From Oscillospiraceae bacterium (lineage in GTDB: Bacteria; Bacillota; Clostridia; Oscillospirales; Acutalibacteraceae): a stretch of 32,460 bases of DNA. The first letter of the stretch is position 1, and each line of letters begins with the position of its first letter. Under the pieces are notes generated by a model. That model had not been told where the DNA came from. It saw only the letters and a list, made by a program, of their open reading frames with translations, and ran no database searches. Shown here in pieces: positions 8,681 through 15,384 of this stretch. The DNA lies in the NCBI GenBank assembly GCA_015065805.1, contig SVPN01000022.1, positions 1 through 32,460 on the forward strand. Reading direction: 5' to 3'. The position numbers and the translations under genes were made by a program.

Positions 8681-9109
8681 TTACAGCTTGAACTCTTCGG
8701 GCTTCTGAGCCTCGTGAGCGTGGTTGGACTCTGCGTAAACGCGCAGGCGGGTCATCGCCTGGCGGCCGATGGTGTTGTTGGGGATCATACCGTTCACAGC
8801 CAGCTCCATCGCCTTCTCAGGACGCTGAGCCATCAGGGTGCTGTACTGGGTAGCCTTCAGGCCACCGATCCAACCCGTGTGACGGTACCAATACTTGTTG
8901 CGGAGCTTGTTGCCCGTGAGGACAGCTTTGCCGCAGTTGATGATGATGACATGATCGCCGCAATCCACGTGGGGAGTGTAGGTGGGCTTGTGCTTGCCAC
9001 GGAGCAGCACAGCCGCCTGAGCAGCCACACGACCGAGGGATTTACCGGCGGCATCGATGACATACCACTTGCGGTCAACTTGACCGGCTTTTTCCATATA
9101 AGTGGACAT
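8681..9109 (-). CDS. rplM: Ribosomal protein L13
   Basis: A 142-residue large-subunit protein of normal length. Recognisable L13 stretches are KWYVIDAAGKSLGRVAAQAA, GDHVIIINC, KYWYRHTGWIGG and the MIPNNTIGRQ segment near residue 110. The start at 9109 follows AGGAGG seven to eight bases upstream. It is the first gene of rplM-rpsI, with a consensus promoter about 50 bases upstream. An L13 autoregulatory leader could lie in the short 5' UTR, but I cannot draw one with confidence. Confidence 0.98.
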   Translation of the reverse strand: MSTYMEKAGQVDRKWYVIDAAGKSLGRVAAQAAVLLRGKHKPTYTPHVDCGDHVIIINCGKAVLTGNKLRNKYWYRHTGWIGGLKATQYSTLMAQRPEKAMELAVNGMIPNNTIGRQAMTRLRVYAESNHAHEAQKPEEFKL

Positions 9110-9155
9110 GTGAAATACCTCCTGTTTATTTGATGATGTTTAACTCACGGCGATG

Positions 9156-9184
9156 ATAATACCACATTTTCAAATCGCTGTCAA
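9156..9184 (-). promoter_or_regulatory. Sigma-A promoter of rplM-rpsI
   Basis: Minus-strand TTGACA (9184-9179) and TATTAT (9161-9156) have an exact 17-base spacer. An A/T-rich UP-like stretch lies just upstream, as expected of a strong ribosomal-protein promoter. Confidence 0.9.
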
Positions 9185-9221
9185 GCCCAAAAACGCCGAT
9201 TTTTTAATTTACAACCCGTAT

Positions 9222-9280
9222 TCTCTCGTTTTCTCTTTGTTTTTCTCGTTTTTGCTCATTTTCTCGTTTTTTATTTCAAA
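9222..9280 (-). repeat. Degenerate purine-rich repeat upstream of the rplM promoter
   Basis: On the minus strand the sequence is almost entirely A and G, with three approximate copies of AAACGAGARAA about 18-20 bases apart. It occupies the space between the aminotransferase terminator and the rplM promoter. No gene is visible; it may be low-complexity filler or a DNA-curvature element. Confidence 0.45.
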
Positions 9281-9283
9281 ATT

Positions 9284-9333
9284 CAAAAACGGCGACAAAC
9301 ATCGCGAAAACCGCGTGCTGTCGCCGTTTTTTG
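9284..9333 (-). terminator. Terminator of the PHP-aminotransferase operon
   Basis: On the minus strand AAAACGGCGACA pairs with TGTCGCCGTTTT, with an inner CGCG/CGCG hairpin and a T-run on the distal side. It begins right at the aminotransferase stop codon. Its symmetry could also block readthrough in the opposite direction. Confidence 0.8.
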
Positions 9334-9334
9334 A

Positions 9335-10507
9335 TCATTTCAGGAATCCGCTTTGCCCGATGATGTCCGCCACTTCGGCGAGTTCTTCGGGCGGGAGCAC
9401 CAGTGCAAACCGCACATAGCCCTCGCCGCGCTTGCCGAATGCCGCACCGGGAGTGCACAGAACACCGGTTTCGCGCACCAGCTGTTTGCAGAATGCCGCC
9501 GAATCGGTGAAGCCTGCGGGAAGCGGTGCCCACACAAACATCGTGCCGTCGCTGTCGGGGATATCCCAGCCGTAGCGGCGAAGACCGCCGCAAAGCGCAT
9601 CGCGTCGCGCCTGATAATCGGTGCATTGCTGTCTTACGGCATCGCGCGGGCCTGTCAGTGCCGCGATCGCCGCCTTCTGGATGGGGGTAAACATACCGAA
9701 ATCGTATTGGGAGCGCAGGAGCTTCATTGCTTCGATCACGCTTTTATTACCGATCAAAAAGGAAATACGCGCACCCGTGACATTGAAAGACTTGGACAGC
9801 GAGAAGAATTCCGCGCCCACATCGGCAGCGCCATCCAGCGACAGAAAGGAAAAGCCCTCGCGACCGTCAAACAGAATATCCGAATAGGCGTTGTCGCTGA
9901 TCAGAATAAAGCCGTATTTTTTGGCATAGCCGATGAGCTCCTCGTACACCTCTTCCGGTGCGGCGGCACCGACGGGATTGGAGGGATAGGACACGACCAT
10001 ATACTTTACCTTTTTCAGGATCTTCTCATCGATGAGGTCGAGACGCGGCATAAAGCCGTATTCCTTGATGAGCGGATACGTCTCAACGGTCGCTTCTCCC
10101 AAAAGCGCACCCGCTTCAAAGGCGGGGTAACCCGGATCGGGCAGAAGCACCACATCACCTTTGTTGCAAAGCGCCATTCCGAGATGCCCCATACCTTCCT
10201 GCGAGCCGTTGACGGCGGTGATGATATCGGGCGTGATCGTAACGCCGAAGCGGTCACGGTAGTAGGAACAGACCGCTTCAAGCAATTCGGGGCTTTCGGT
10301 CAGCGAATACTTCCAGTTTTCGGGATCGGCCGCCGCTTCGCACAGTGCCTGCATCACGTGGGGAGCGGGCTTGAAATCGGGTGTACCGATAAACAGATTG
10401 TACAGCTTGCGCCCTTCGCGTTGCAGACGCTCTTTTTCTTCGTTAAGAGCGGCAAAAATACCGGTCTGAAATACATCTAAGCGGGAGGCTTTTGAAAATT
10501 CCGTCAT
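9335..10507 (-). CDS. PLP-dependent aminotransferase, class I/II
   Basis: A 390-residue fold-type I aminotransferase, probably cytoplasmic. Family features are NGSQEGMGHLGMAL, PDPGYPAFEAGA, SYPSNPVGA, ISDNAYSDI and the PLP-lysine motif SLSKSFNVTGAR (Lys near residue 237). The overall look resembles the LL-diaminopimelate/aspartate/alanine aminotransferase group, but the substrate cannot be read. The start at 10507 (MTEFSKASRL) follows AGAAGG by nine bases; an in-frame TTG three codons earlier is less likely. The gene lies 16 bases downstream of the PHP gene and shares its promoter. Confidence 0.9.
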   Translation of the reverse strand: MTEFSKASRLDVFQTGIFAALNEEKERLQREGRKLYNLFIGTPDFKPAPHVMQALCEAAADPENWKYSLTESPELLEAVCSYYRDRFGVTITPDIITAVNGSQEGMGHLGMALCNKGDVVLLPDPGYPAFEAGALLGEATVETYPLIKEYGFMPRLDLIDEKILKKVKYMVVSYPSNPVGAAAPEEVYEELIGYAKKYGFILISDNAYSDILFDGREGFSFLSLDGAADVGAEFFSLSKSFNVTGARISFLIGNKSVIEAMKLLRSQYDFGMFTPIQKAAIAALTGPRDAVRQQCTDYQARRDALCGGLRRYGWDIPDSDGTMFVWAPLPAGFTDSAAFCKQLVRETGVLCTPGAAFGKRGEGYVRFALVLPPEELAEVADIIGQSGFLK

Positions 10508-10523
10508 GGTAAACAACCTTCTT

Positions 10524-11375
10524 TTAGTAGGAAATTGCCGATAATACCGTCAGATCGTCTTCGGTCACGGTTATCGGATCGGTACTCAGGGTTCCCGCCT
10601 GAATGGTTTTGACAGTGCCGTGGTAATCGCTGCCGCCGCTGACAAGCAGGTGATGCCGCTCGGCGGCGTTCAGCAGAAACGTGATCTCGTCGCGGGAATA
10701 GCGGGAGTAATAGCATTCAAGACCGCGGATCCCCGCTTGCAGTATCACGCGCAGTCGTTCTTCAAAGACATCCGCCGAAAGATGCTTGTCACCCTCACCG
10801 CCCAGCGGGTGCGCCCAGACGGGGACACCGCCCGCCTCGGTAACGGCTTTTGCCATATCCGTGACCATAATGCGGTACGGCGCGGGAGGACAGCCTTTGA
10901 AATAGGTTTTAATGGCTTCGTCAATGGAATCCGCCAGCCCGCGTGCTACCAGGAGCTTGGCGAAATGCGGCTTTCCGATGCTTTTTTGCGCGCGCAGATA
11001 CCGCAATTCCTCCTCTGTGAAGTCGATGCCGTGAACGGTTTTCAGGTGATGCAGGCGCAGGTCGGCTTTTTCCTTGCGCAGATCGTTTCCTTTTTGTACT
11101 GCCGCTGTAATTGACGGGTGTGCAGGGTCGATGCCGATTCCGAGCAAATGGCATTTAAAGCCGTCTGCGTGGCAGGAGAACTCCACTGCGGGGATGAAGC
11201 GCATCGACGGCAAAAGGGCGTCAGCGACCGCCTGACAGCCGTCCACTGTATCGTGGTCGGCAAGGGCGAAGACTGTGATGCCGTTTTTGTGCAGATGCGC
11301 GACCAGCGACGCGGGAGTATCGGTGCCGTCCGAACAGCAGGAGTGTGTATGCAGATCGATGTGTTGCTTTGTCAT
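10524..11375 (-). CDS. PHP-domain phosphoesterase
   Basis: A 283-residue cytoplasmic PHP-family metallohydrolase. Metal-binding motifs are in the right order: DLHTHSCCSDG (about 7-17), ADHDT (about 39-43), AVEFSCH (about 63), KPHFAK, VWAHPLGG (about 189) and SGGSDYHG (about 244-251). Length and order match the YciV/RNase AM type, whose members hydrolyse 3',5'-nucleoside bisphosphates or trim RNA 5' ends. Those activities are known of the family and not shown here. The start at 11375 follows AAGAAGG. It is transcribed divergently from birA from overlapping promoters. Confidence 0.9.
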   Translation of the reverse strand: MTKQHIDLHTHSCCSDGTDTPASLVAHLHKNGITVFALADHDTVDGCQAVADALLPSMRFIPAVEFSCHADGFKCHLLGIGIDPAHPSITAAVQKGNDLRKEKADLRLHHLKTVHGIDFTEEELRYLRAQKSIGKPHFAKLLVARGLADSIDEAIKTYFKGCPPAPYRIMVTDMAKAVTEAGGVPVWAHPLGGEGDKHLSADVFEERLRVILQAGIRGLECYYSRYSRDEITFLLNAAERHHLLVSGGSDYHGTVKTIQAGTLSTDPITVTEDDLTVLSAISY

Positions 11376-11400
11376 AGCGTATGCCTTCTTTCAAGACGTA

Positions 11401-11429
11401 AGTATACCATAGGTTTTCCTTGATTTCAA
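11401..11429 (-). promoter_or_regulatory. Promoter of PHP-aminotransferase operon
   Basis: Minus-strand TTGAAA (11429-11424) and TATACT (11406-11401) have a 17-base spacer. Its -35 box overlaps that of the divergent birA promoter. Confidence 0.8.
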
Positions 11430-11449
11430 CCGTTTACCTGTGATATACT
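11420..11449 (+). promoter_or_regulatory. Promoter of birA
   Basis: TTGATT (11420-11425) and TATACT (11444-11449) have an 18-base spacer. The -35 shares two base pairs with the divergent -35 on the other strand, so the two promoters probably compete for polymerase. Confidence 0.75.
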
Positions 11450-11471
11450 GAAACAAAAAGGAGGCGAGCGG

Positions 11472-12245
11472 ATGAACAGCTTGACAGCAGAGGCGATCGG
11501 ACAGCACCTGCTAACCGAGGGCTTAACGGTGGAAGTGTACTCTTGTGTGGCGTCTACGAACGGACTTGTGAAGGAACGCGCCGAAAACGGCGCAGACGAA
11601 GGGCTTGTGGTGATCGCGGACAGTCAGAGTGCGGGACGCGGCAGACTCGGGCGTTCGTTTTGTTCCCCTGCGGGAACAGGGCTGTATATGAGCATTCTGA
11701 TCCGCCCGCAAATGGCGGTGGAAAGAGCGATGTCCGTCACCACGTTGGCGGCGGTGGCGGTTTGCCGTGCCATCGAGCAATTGTCGGACCGCAAGGCAAC
11801 GATCAAATGGGTGAACGATGTGTACTGTGACGGCAAAAAGGTGTGCGGCATTCTGACCGAAGCGGCTGTGAGTCCCGAAGGATTGTCCTATGCCGTGCTG
11901 GGAATCGGCATCAACGTTTCCGACCCGATCGACGGGTATCCTGCGGAAATTGCCGACCGTGCGGCATCGGTTTACGGTCAGCAGAAAGGCGACCGTGCGG
12001 TATTTGCCGCGGCGGTGATCGATGCCTTTTTTGAGGAGTATACCCATCTGGAGCAAAGCGGATACGTAAAAGAATACATCGGGCGTTCCTGCCTGGTAAA
12101 CACAGCGATCGTTGTGCATACCCCTGCGGGCGAAAAAGCGGCAACCGCATTGGGCGTGGATGAGCAATGCCGATTGCTGGTGCGCTATGAGGACGGCAGG
12201 GAAGAAACCCTTTCGTCGGGCGATGTCAGCATCCGATTGGCATAA
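11472..12245 (+). CDS. birA: Biotin--[acetyl-CoA-carboxylase] ligase (no HTH domain)
   Basis: A 257-residue cytoplasmic enzyme that attaches biotin to carboxylase carrier domains via biotinyl-AMP. Motifs are STN (about 28-30), AGRGRLGRSFCSPAGTGLYM (about 54-73), KWVNDVYCDGKKVCGILTE (about 116-134) and GIGINV, followed by the small C-terminal domain. It lacks the N-terminal helix-turn-helix of repressor-type BirA. This is not truncation, since promoter, AGGAGG-like site and ATG sit directly upstream. It is therefore probably a pure (group I) ligase without DNA-binding function. Confidence 0.93.
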   Translation: MNSLTAEAIGQHLLTEGLTVEVYSCVASTNGLVKERAENGADEGLVVIADSQSAGRGRLGRSFCSPAGTGLYMSILIRPQMAVERAMSVTTLAAVAVCRAIEQLSDRKATIKWVNDVYCDGKKVCGILTEAAVSPEGLSYAVLGIGINVSDPIDGYPAEIADRAASVYGQQKGDRAVFAAAVIDAFFEEYTHLEQSGYVKEYIGRSCLVNTAIVVHTPAGEKAATALGVDEQCRLLVRYEDGREETLSSGDVSIRLA

Positions 12246-12250
12246 AAAAC

Positions 12251-12290
12251 AAAAAGACCGTTGTCTTTGCAGACAACGGTCACTTTTTGT
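12251..12290. terminator. Bidirectional terminator between birA and rpsT
   Basis: A perfect 11-bp stem GACCGTTGTCT (12256-12266)/AGACAACGGTC (12271-12281) with a TTGC loop is flanked by A5 on the left and T5 on the right. It serves birA (plus) and, with the stronger T-run, rpsT (minus). Confidence 0.88.
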
Positions 12291-12312
12291 TCAGCACGGT
12301 ACCGCCGCAGAA

Positions 12313-12567
12313 TCAGGCGTTAGCCTTCTTCGCGAGGGCGGACTTTTTCCTGGCAGCAGTGTTCTTATGCAGGAGGCCCTTAGCAACAGCCTGGTCGATC
12401 TTTTTGATCGCGGCTCTGACAGCAACGGCCTTGTCCTCTGCGCCGGCTTCGATCGCGGCATTGGCCTTCTTGATCTCGGTTCTGAGAGCCGAGCGGTTCG
12501 CCTTGTTGCGCGCCGTCTTGACAGCGATGACATTCACACGCTTTTTAGCGGATTTAATGTTGGGCAT
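12313..12567 (-). CDS. rpsT: Ribosomal protein S20
   Basis: An 84-residue, very lysine/alanine-rich small-subunit protein. It begins MPNIKSAKKRVNV and contains NKANRSALRTEIKKA and KGLLHKNTAARKKSALAK, all typical of S20. The start at 12567 is preferred over an in-frame GTG two codons upstream because AGGAGG lies seven bases before it. It is monocistronic with its own promoter and terminator. Confidence 0.97.
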   Translation of the reverse strand: MPNIKSAKKRVNVIAVKTARNKANRSALRTEIKKANAAIEAGAEDKAVAVRAAIKKIDQAVAKGLLHKNTAARKKSALAKKANA

Positions 12568-12614
12568 GGTCACACCTCCTCTTATAAAAACATTTTATAA
12601 ATCACGCGGTGATA

Positions 12615-12643
12615 ATAATACCACGAACAACAGAAAATTGCAA
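12615..12643 (-). promoter_or_regulatory. Sigma-A promoter of rpsT
   Basis: Minus-strand TTGCAA (12643-12638) and TATTAT (12620-12615) have a 17-base spacer. Confidence 0.8.
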
Positions 12644-12671
12644 CTGTTTTTTTGAAAAATTTTAAAGTTTT

Positions 12672-12725
12672 TTGCACTTTTTTCATTTTATCCGTATATC
12701 TCTTGCGTTTCTCCCGTATACATAC
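12672..12725 (+). promoter_or_regulatory. Possible promoter region of spoIIP
   Basis: Two readings exist. A sigma-A-like pair is TTGCAC (12672-12677) and TATATC (12695-12700) with a 17-base spacer. A sporulation sigma-E-like reading uses ATAT near 12696 as -35 and ATACATAC (12718-12725) as -10, loosely resembling CATACANT. SpoIIP genes are usually under sporulation sigma factors, but the match here is weak. Confidence 0.4.
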
Positions 12726-12743
12726 GAAAAAGGAGGGATGTCT

Positions 12744-13802
12744 GTGAGACGGATCGGAGCGGTTGCGTTGCGGTGTATACCGCTATTCTTGTGTGCGGTG
12801 TTGCTTGTCGGTGCGTTGCGAGCTGTCCCGACAGCATCCTGGGAACAGCTTGCCGAAGGATCGGCATTGCTTGTGATCGGTCTGCACAATCCGCCTCGCA
12901 GTCCCGCTTCTGCGCAAGAGACGGTGGAGCCTTCGCGGTATGCGCCGTTGCCGACAATGCCCACCTATCCGCAAACAGCGGCAGTGCCGACGGTCAATGA
13001 ACCGATCATCCCGCCGAAAGGGGACGGCGGCGGTGCGGTAAGTGAGGAGCAGATCGGCGGCGGTACGGAGATCACTCCCACCGTTTCCGTCAAGAATAAC
13101 AGCGGTCGGGAGCGGGATTTCAAAGCCCTGCTTCAAGCGGGAATGCCGTTTACGCTCACCCCGGGTGAGGAGCCGCAGGTGCTCATCGTACACACGCACA
13201 CCACCGAATGCTATATGTCCTACTATGCGGGATATTACAATGCGGATGATGCGACACGCACAACCGATACGACACAAAATGTCGCGGCTGTCGGCGAGGC
13301 CATTGCACAGGAGCTTCTTCAGGCGGGAATCGGTGTCATCCACGATGTCACGCTTCACGATTCCCCGCAGTATTCGGGCGCTTACAGCCGTTCGGAGGAT
13401 ACGATCAAGCAGTATCTGGAAACCTATCCGTCCATCCGCGTGGTGCTGGATATACACCGTGATGCGATGATGTACGACGATCTCACAAAGGTCAAGCCGA
13501 CGGTGACCGTGGACGGAAAAAAAGCGGCACAGGTGATGCTGGTCGTCGGCAATACGGATACGCAGGATCTGCCGAATGCTTACTGCGAGGACAATCTGCG
13601 GTTCGGCCTGCAGCTCCAGCACGCGCTCGAAAGTGCGCACGAGGGCATCACCCGTCCGTTGTACGCTGTGGATGCGCGCTACAACCAGGGGTTGTGTGCA
13701 GGTTCGTTGCTGATCGAGATCGGCACGGATGCCAACACATTGAGTGAAGCTCTTTACAGCGGACGTCTTGTCGGCAGGCAGCTGGCAACACTGTTGCGAT
13801 AA
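12744..13802 (+). CDS. spoIIP: Stage II sporulation protein P
   Basis: A 352-residue membrane-anchored peptidoglycan amidase/endopeptidase acting with SpoIID and SpoIIM in engulfment. It has an N-terminal membrane segment (about 10-28), a low-complexity Pro/Gly linker, and the SpoIIP catalytic domain (about 140-350) with VHTHTTECY, VVLDIHRDAM, YNQGLCAGS and LIEIGTDANT. The His and Glu residues expected to bind zinc are present. The start is set at GTG 12744 because AGGAGG (12731-12736) is seven bases away; the ATG at 12738 would leave only one base. It is good evidence that the organism forms endospores. Confidence 0.92.
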   Translation: MRRIGAVALRCIPLFLCAVLLVGALRAVPTASWEQLAEGSALLVIGLHNPPRSPASAQETVEPSRYAPLPTMPTYPQTAAVPTVNEPIIPPKGDGGGAVSEEQIGGGTEITPTVSVKNNSGRERDFKALLQAGMPFTLTPGEEPQVLIVHTHTTECYMSYYAGYYNADDATRTTDTTQNVAAVGEAIAQELLQAGIGVIHDVTLHDSPQYSGAYSRSEDTIKQYLETYPSIRVVLDIHRDAMMYDDLTKVKPTVTVDGKKAAQVMLVVGNTDTQDLPNAYCEDNLRFGLQLQHALESAHEGITRPLYAVDARYNQGLCAGSLLIEIGTDANTLSEALYSGRLVGRQLATLLR

Positions 13803-13809
13803 AAAACAC

Positions 13810-13838
13810 TTGCACTTATTGCTCGGGAATAGTACAAT
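13810..13838 (+). promoter_or_regulatory. Promoter of the anchored protein gene
   Basis: TTGCAC (13810-13815) and TACAAT (13833-13838) have a 17-base spacer, between spoIIP and the next gene, so the latter need not depend on the spoIIP promoter. Confidence 0.7.
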
Positions 13839-13862
13839 ATAGGAAGTAAAGGAGGGGATACT

Positions 13863-14645
13863 ATGTCGAAGCGATGGCTCGCACTCGGGCTGGCGATGCT
13901 GATAAGCCTGATGATGACGCTGACAGTGTCGGCATCACCGCATCCTCTGCTGGTTGAGAAGTCTACACGCCTGACCTCACAGACAGGTGCTTTTGCCTAT
14001 ACTCCCGAAGGAACACTGAATGTTACCGCGTCCGACAGCGGCGGTGCGGTGGTGGCGATCGATCTGAATCGGACGGTCAATCTGTTGGAAACGCCGTTCT
14101 TACAGCTGTCACTGCATTCGACGGTGCCGTTCAACATCGCACTGAAGTTGGATGACGGCACAAAAGAAATGTATCCGCAAACCGCCGCTCCTGCGTGGTA
14201 TGAAGGCTTCCAACAGCACACGCCTGCCGCGGGCGAAGGCGTGGATGCAGGACAGTATACGCTGTCGCTGAGTATCCCTGCTTATGCGGACTATAACGAT
14301 CTTCCGATCCCGGAAAACGGGGTCGTGACGCTTGAAAGCGTGTTTGTGATTCTCAAGGATGTCGGCGGCGTGACCGTTGAGCACCTGATGCTCAGTGAGC
14401 ACGGCTCTTTTCTGACAGCGTTCGGCAAAACAGGCAAGACTGCGTTTTGTCCCATTGCCGTCACGACCGCACCCAAAGGCGCGATTCCGACAACTGCACC
14501 GACCTACGATGCAGGCGGTGTGACCCGTTATCAGTCGGAGCGGTTTCCGGGCGGTGTGATCGTGCTGTTGATCCTTTCCGCCGCCGTGTTGGCGGGAATG
14601 ACCGTTTACAGCATCCGTAAAAAGCAAAAAAAGAACCTGCCGTGA
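13863..14645 (+). CDS. Membrane-anchored exported protein with beta-rich domain, unknown function
   Basis: A 260-residue protein I cannot assign to a named family. It has a signal peptide (about 1-25, ending VSASP), an extracellular beta-rich domain (about 35-180), a Thr/Pro-rich linker (about 200-220), a membrane segment (about 229-250) and a basic cytoplasmic tail (RKKQKKNLP), so it should be a type I surface protein. The domain segment VNLLETPFLQLSLHSTVPF..ALKLDD, followed by DAGQYTLSLSIPAY and VFVILKDVGGVTVEHLMLSE, resembles modules in the dockerin-bearing phosphoesterase and CotH proteins of this window. The start follows GGAGGGG. The stop codon lies inside the terminator hairpin. Confidence 0.8.
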   Translation: MSKRWLALGLAMLISLMMTLTVSASPHPLLVEKSTRLTSQTGAFAYTPEGTLNVTASDSGGAVVAIDLNRTVNLLETPFLQLSLHSTVPFNIALKLDDGTKEMYPQTAAPAWYEGFQQHTPAAGEGVDAGQYTLSLSIPAYADYNDLPIPENGVVTLESVFVILKDVGGVTVEHLMLSEHGSFLTAFGKTGKTAFCPIAVTTAPKGAIPTTAPTYDAGGVTRYQSERFPGGVIVLLILSAAVLAGMTVYSIRKKQKKNLP

Positions 14646-14659
14646 GCAGGTTCTTTTTT
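14628..14659 (+). terminator. Terminator overlapping the end of the anchored protein gene
   Basis: AAAGAACCTGC (14630-14640) pairs with GCAGGTTCTTT (14646-14656), followed by T's. The stop TGA (14643-14645) is in the loop, so the last codons (KKNLP) form the ascending arm. Confidence 0.85.
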
Positions 14660-14667
14660 GGTTTCGT

Positions 14668-15384
14668 TTATTCTACATCCACCTGCGGGTCGCAAAATTC
14701 CGCAAGGCGACGGGTGTACGCATCGGTGACCGCTTCCTCAAAGGCGAGCGGGGCATCGGTGGCACCCATTGTGTCCAGAAGCCAGCGCGTCAGCGCGGGG
14801 TTTAAGATCAGCAACGGGCCGATAAGATAGGTAGCGATCATATTGCCCATAAAAAAGCCCTCGTATTTCGATTGCTTATTCAGGCCGATGCCGCGTTCCA
14901 CCTTGACAAAGGCACAATCGGCGTTTTCACCTGTTGCCGAGGTGAACTGGCTTTTAAAGCCCACGATATCCGCTTCAATGGGGGAAAAGTGCCCAAGCAC
15001 CAAGCCGTTGTAGCGGTGGAACATATCCTGCTTGGCGTTCATCGGCAGAATTCCGAGACCGTGAATGCTGTTGCCGCTTTCAAGGTGAATGTTGTGACCG
15101 AGAACCTCCATGGCATTGCCCGTGAACAGCATCGGTGTGCCGTCCTGAATCATTTCCTTGATGCGGTCGGCAAACGGCATCAGCGCCAAAATTGCGCGTT
15201 GCTGTGTGCGTTCGGTCATCGGGCCCATATACAGCAGATCGACCTTGTGGTTGACAAAATACGGTACCTCGGTCATCGGTGTGCGAAGAAACTCGGCATC
15301 GGGCAGGCACGCCTGCAAATAGCGCATATTGCTCATATCACCGAAGAGATTGGCGTGCTCGGGGTATAAGATTTCGATGATCAT
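14668..15384 (-). CDS. gatD: GatD-like glutamine amidotransferase subunit lacking catalytic Cys and His
   Basis: A 238-residue GATase-like protein paired with MurT. In the known complex, GatD releases ammonia from glutamine and MurT uses it to amidate the D-Glu of lipid II. The fold is recognisable (MIIEILYPEHANLFGDMSN, MGPMTERTQQ, IVGFKSQF, ATYLIGPLLILNP). The nucleophile motif, normally with Cys (CGGYQ-like; Cys94 in S. aureus GatD), reads FTGNAMEVLG with Thr88. The catalytic His of the TYLHGPLL motif (His189) reads TYLIGPLL with Ile188. Glutaminase activity therefore looks lost. The gene overlaps murT by ATGA, so translation is coupled. It could be a structural partner or use a different ammonia source. 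Confidence 0.85.
   Translation of the reverse strand: MIIEILYPEHANLFGDMSNMRYLQACLPDAEFLRTPMTEVPYFVNHKVDLLYMGPMTERTQQRAILALMPFADRIKEMIQDGTPMLFTGNAMEVLGHNIHLESGNSIHGLGILPMNAKQDMFHRYNGLVLGHFSPIEADIVGFKSQFTSATGENADCAFVKVERGIGLNKQSKYEGFFMGNMIATYLIGPLLILNPALTRWLLDTMGATDAPLAFEEAVTDAYTRRLAEFCDPQVDVE

Noticed and set aside
11472-12245. birA as an N-terminally truncated gene
   Set aside because: Promoter and ribosome site lie directly before the ATG, and ligases without the HTH are a normal class.
12738-12740. ATG start for spoIIP
   Set aside because: Only one base after AGGAGG; the GTG at 12744 has seven.
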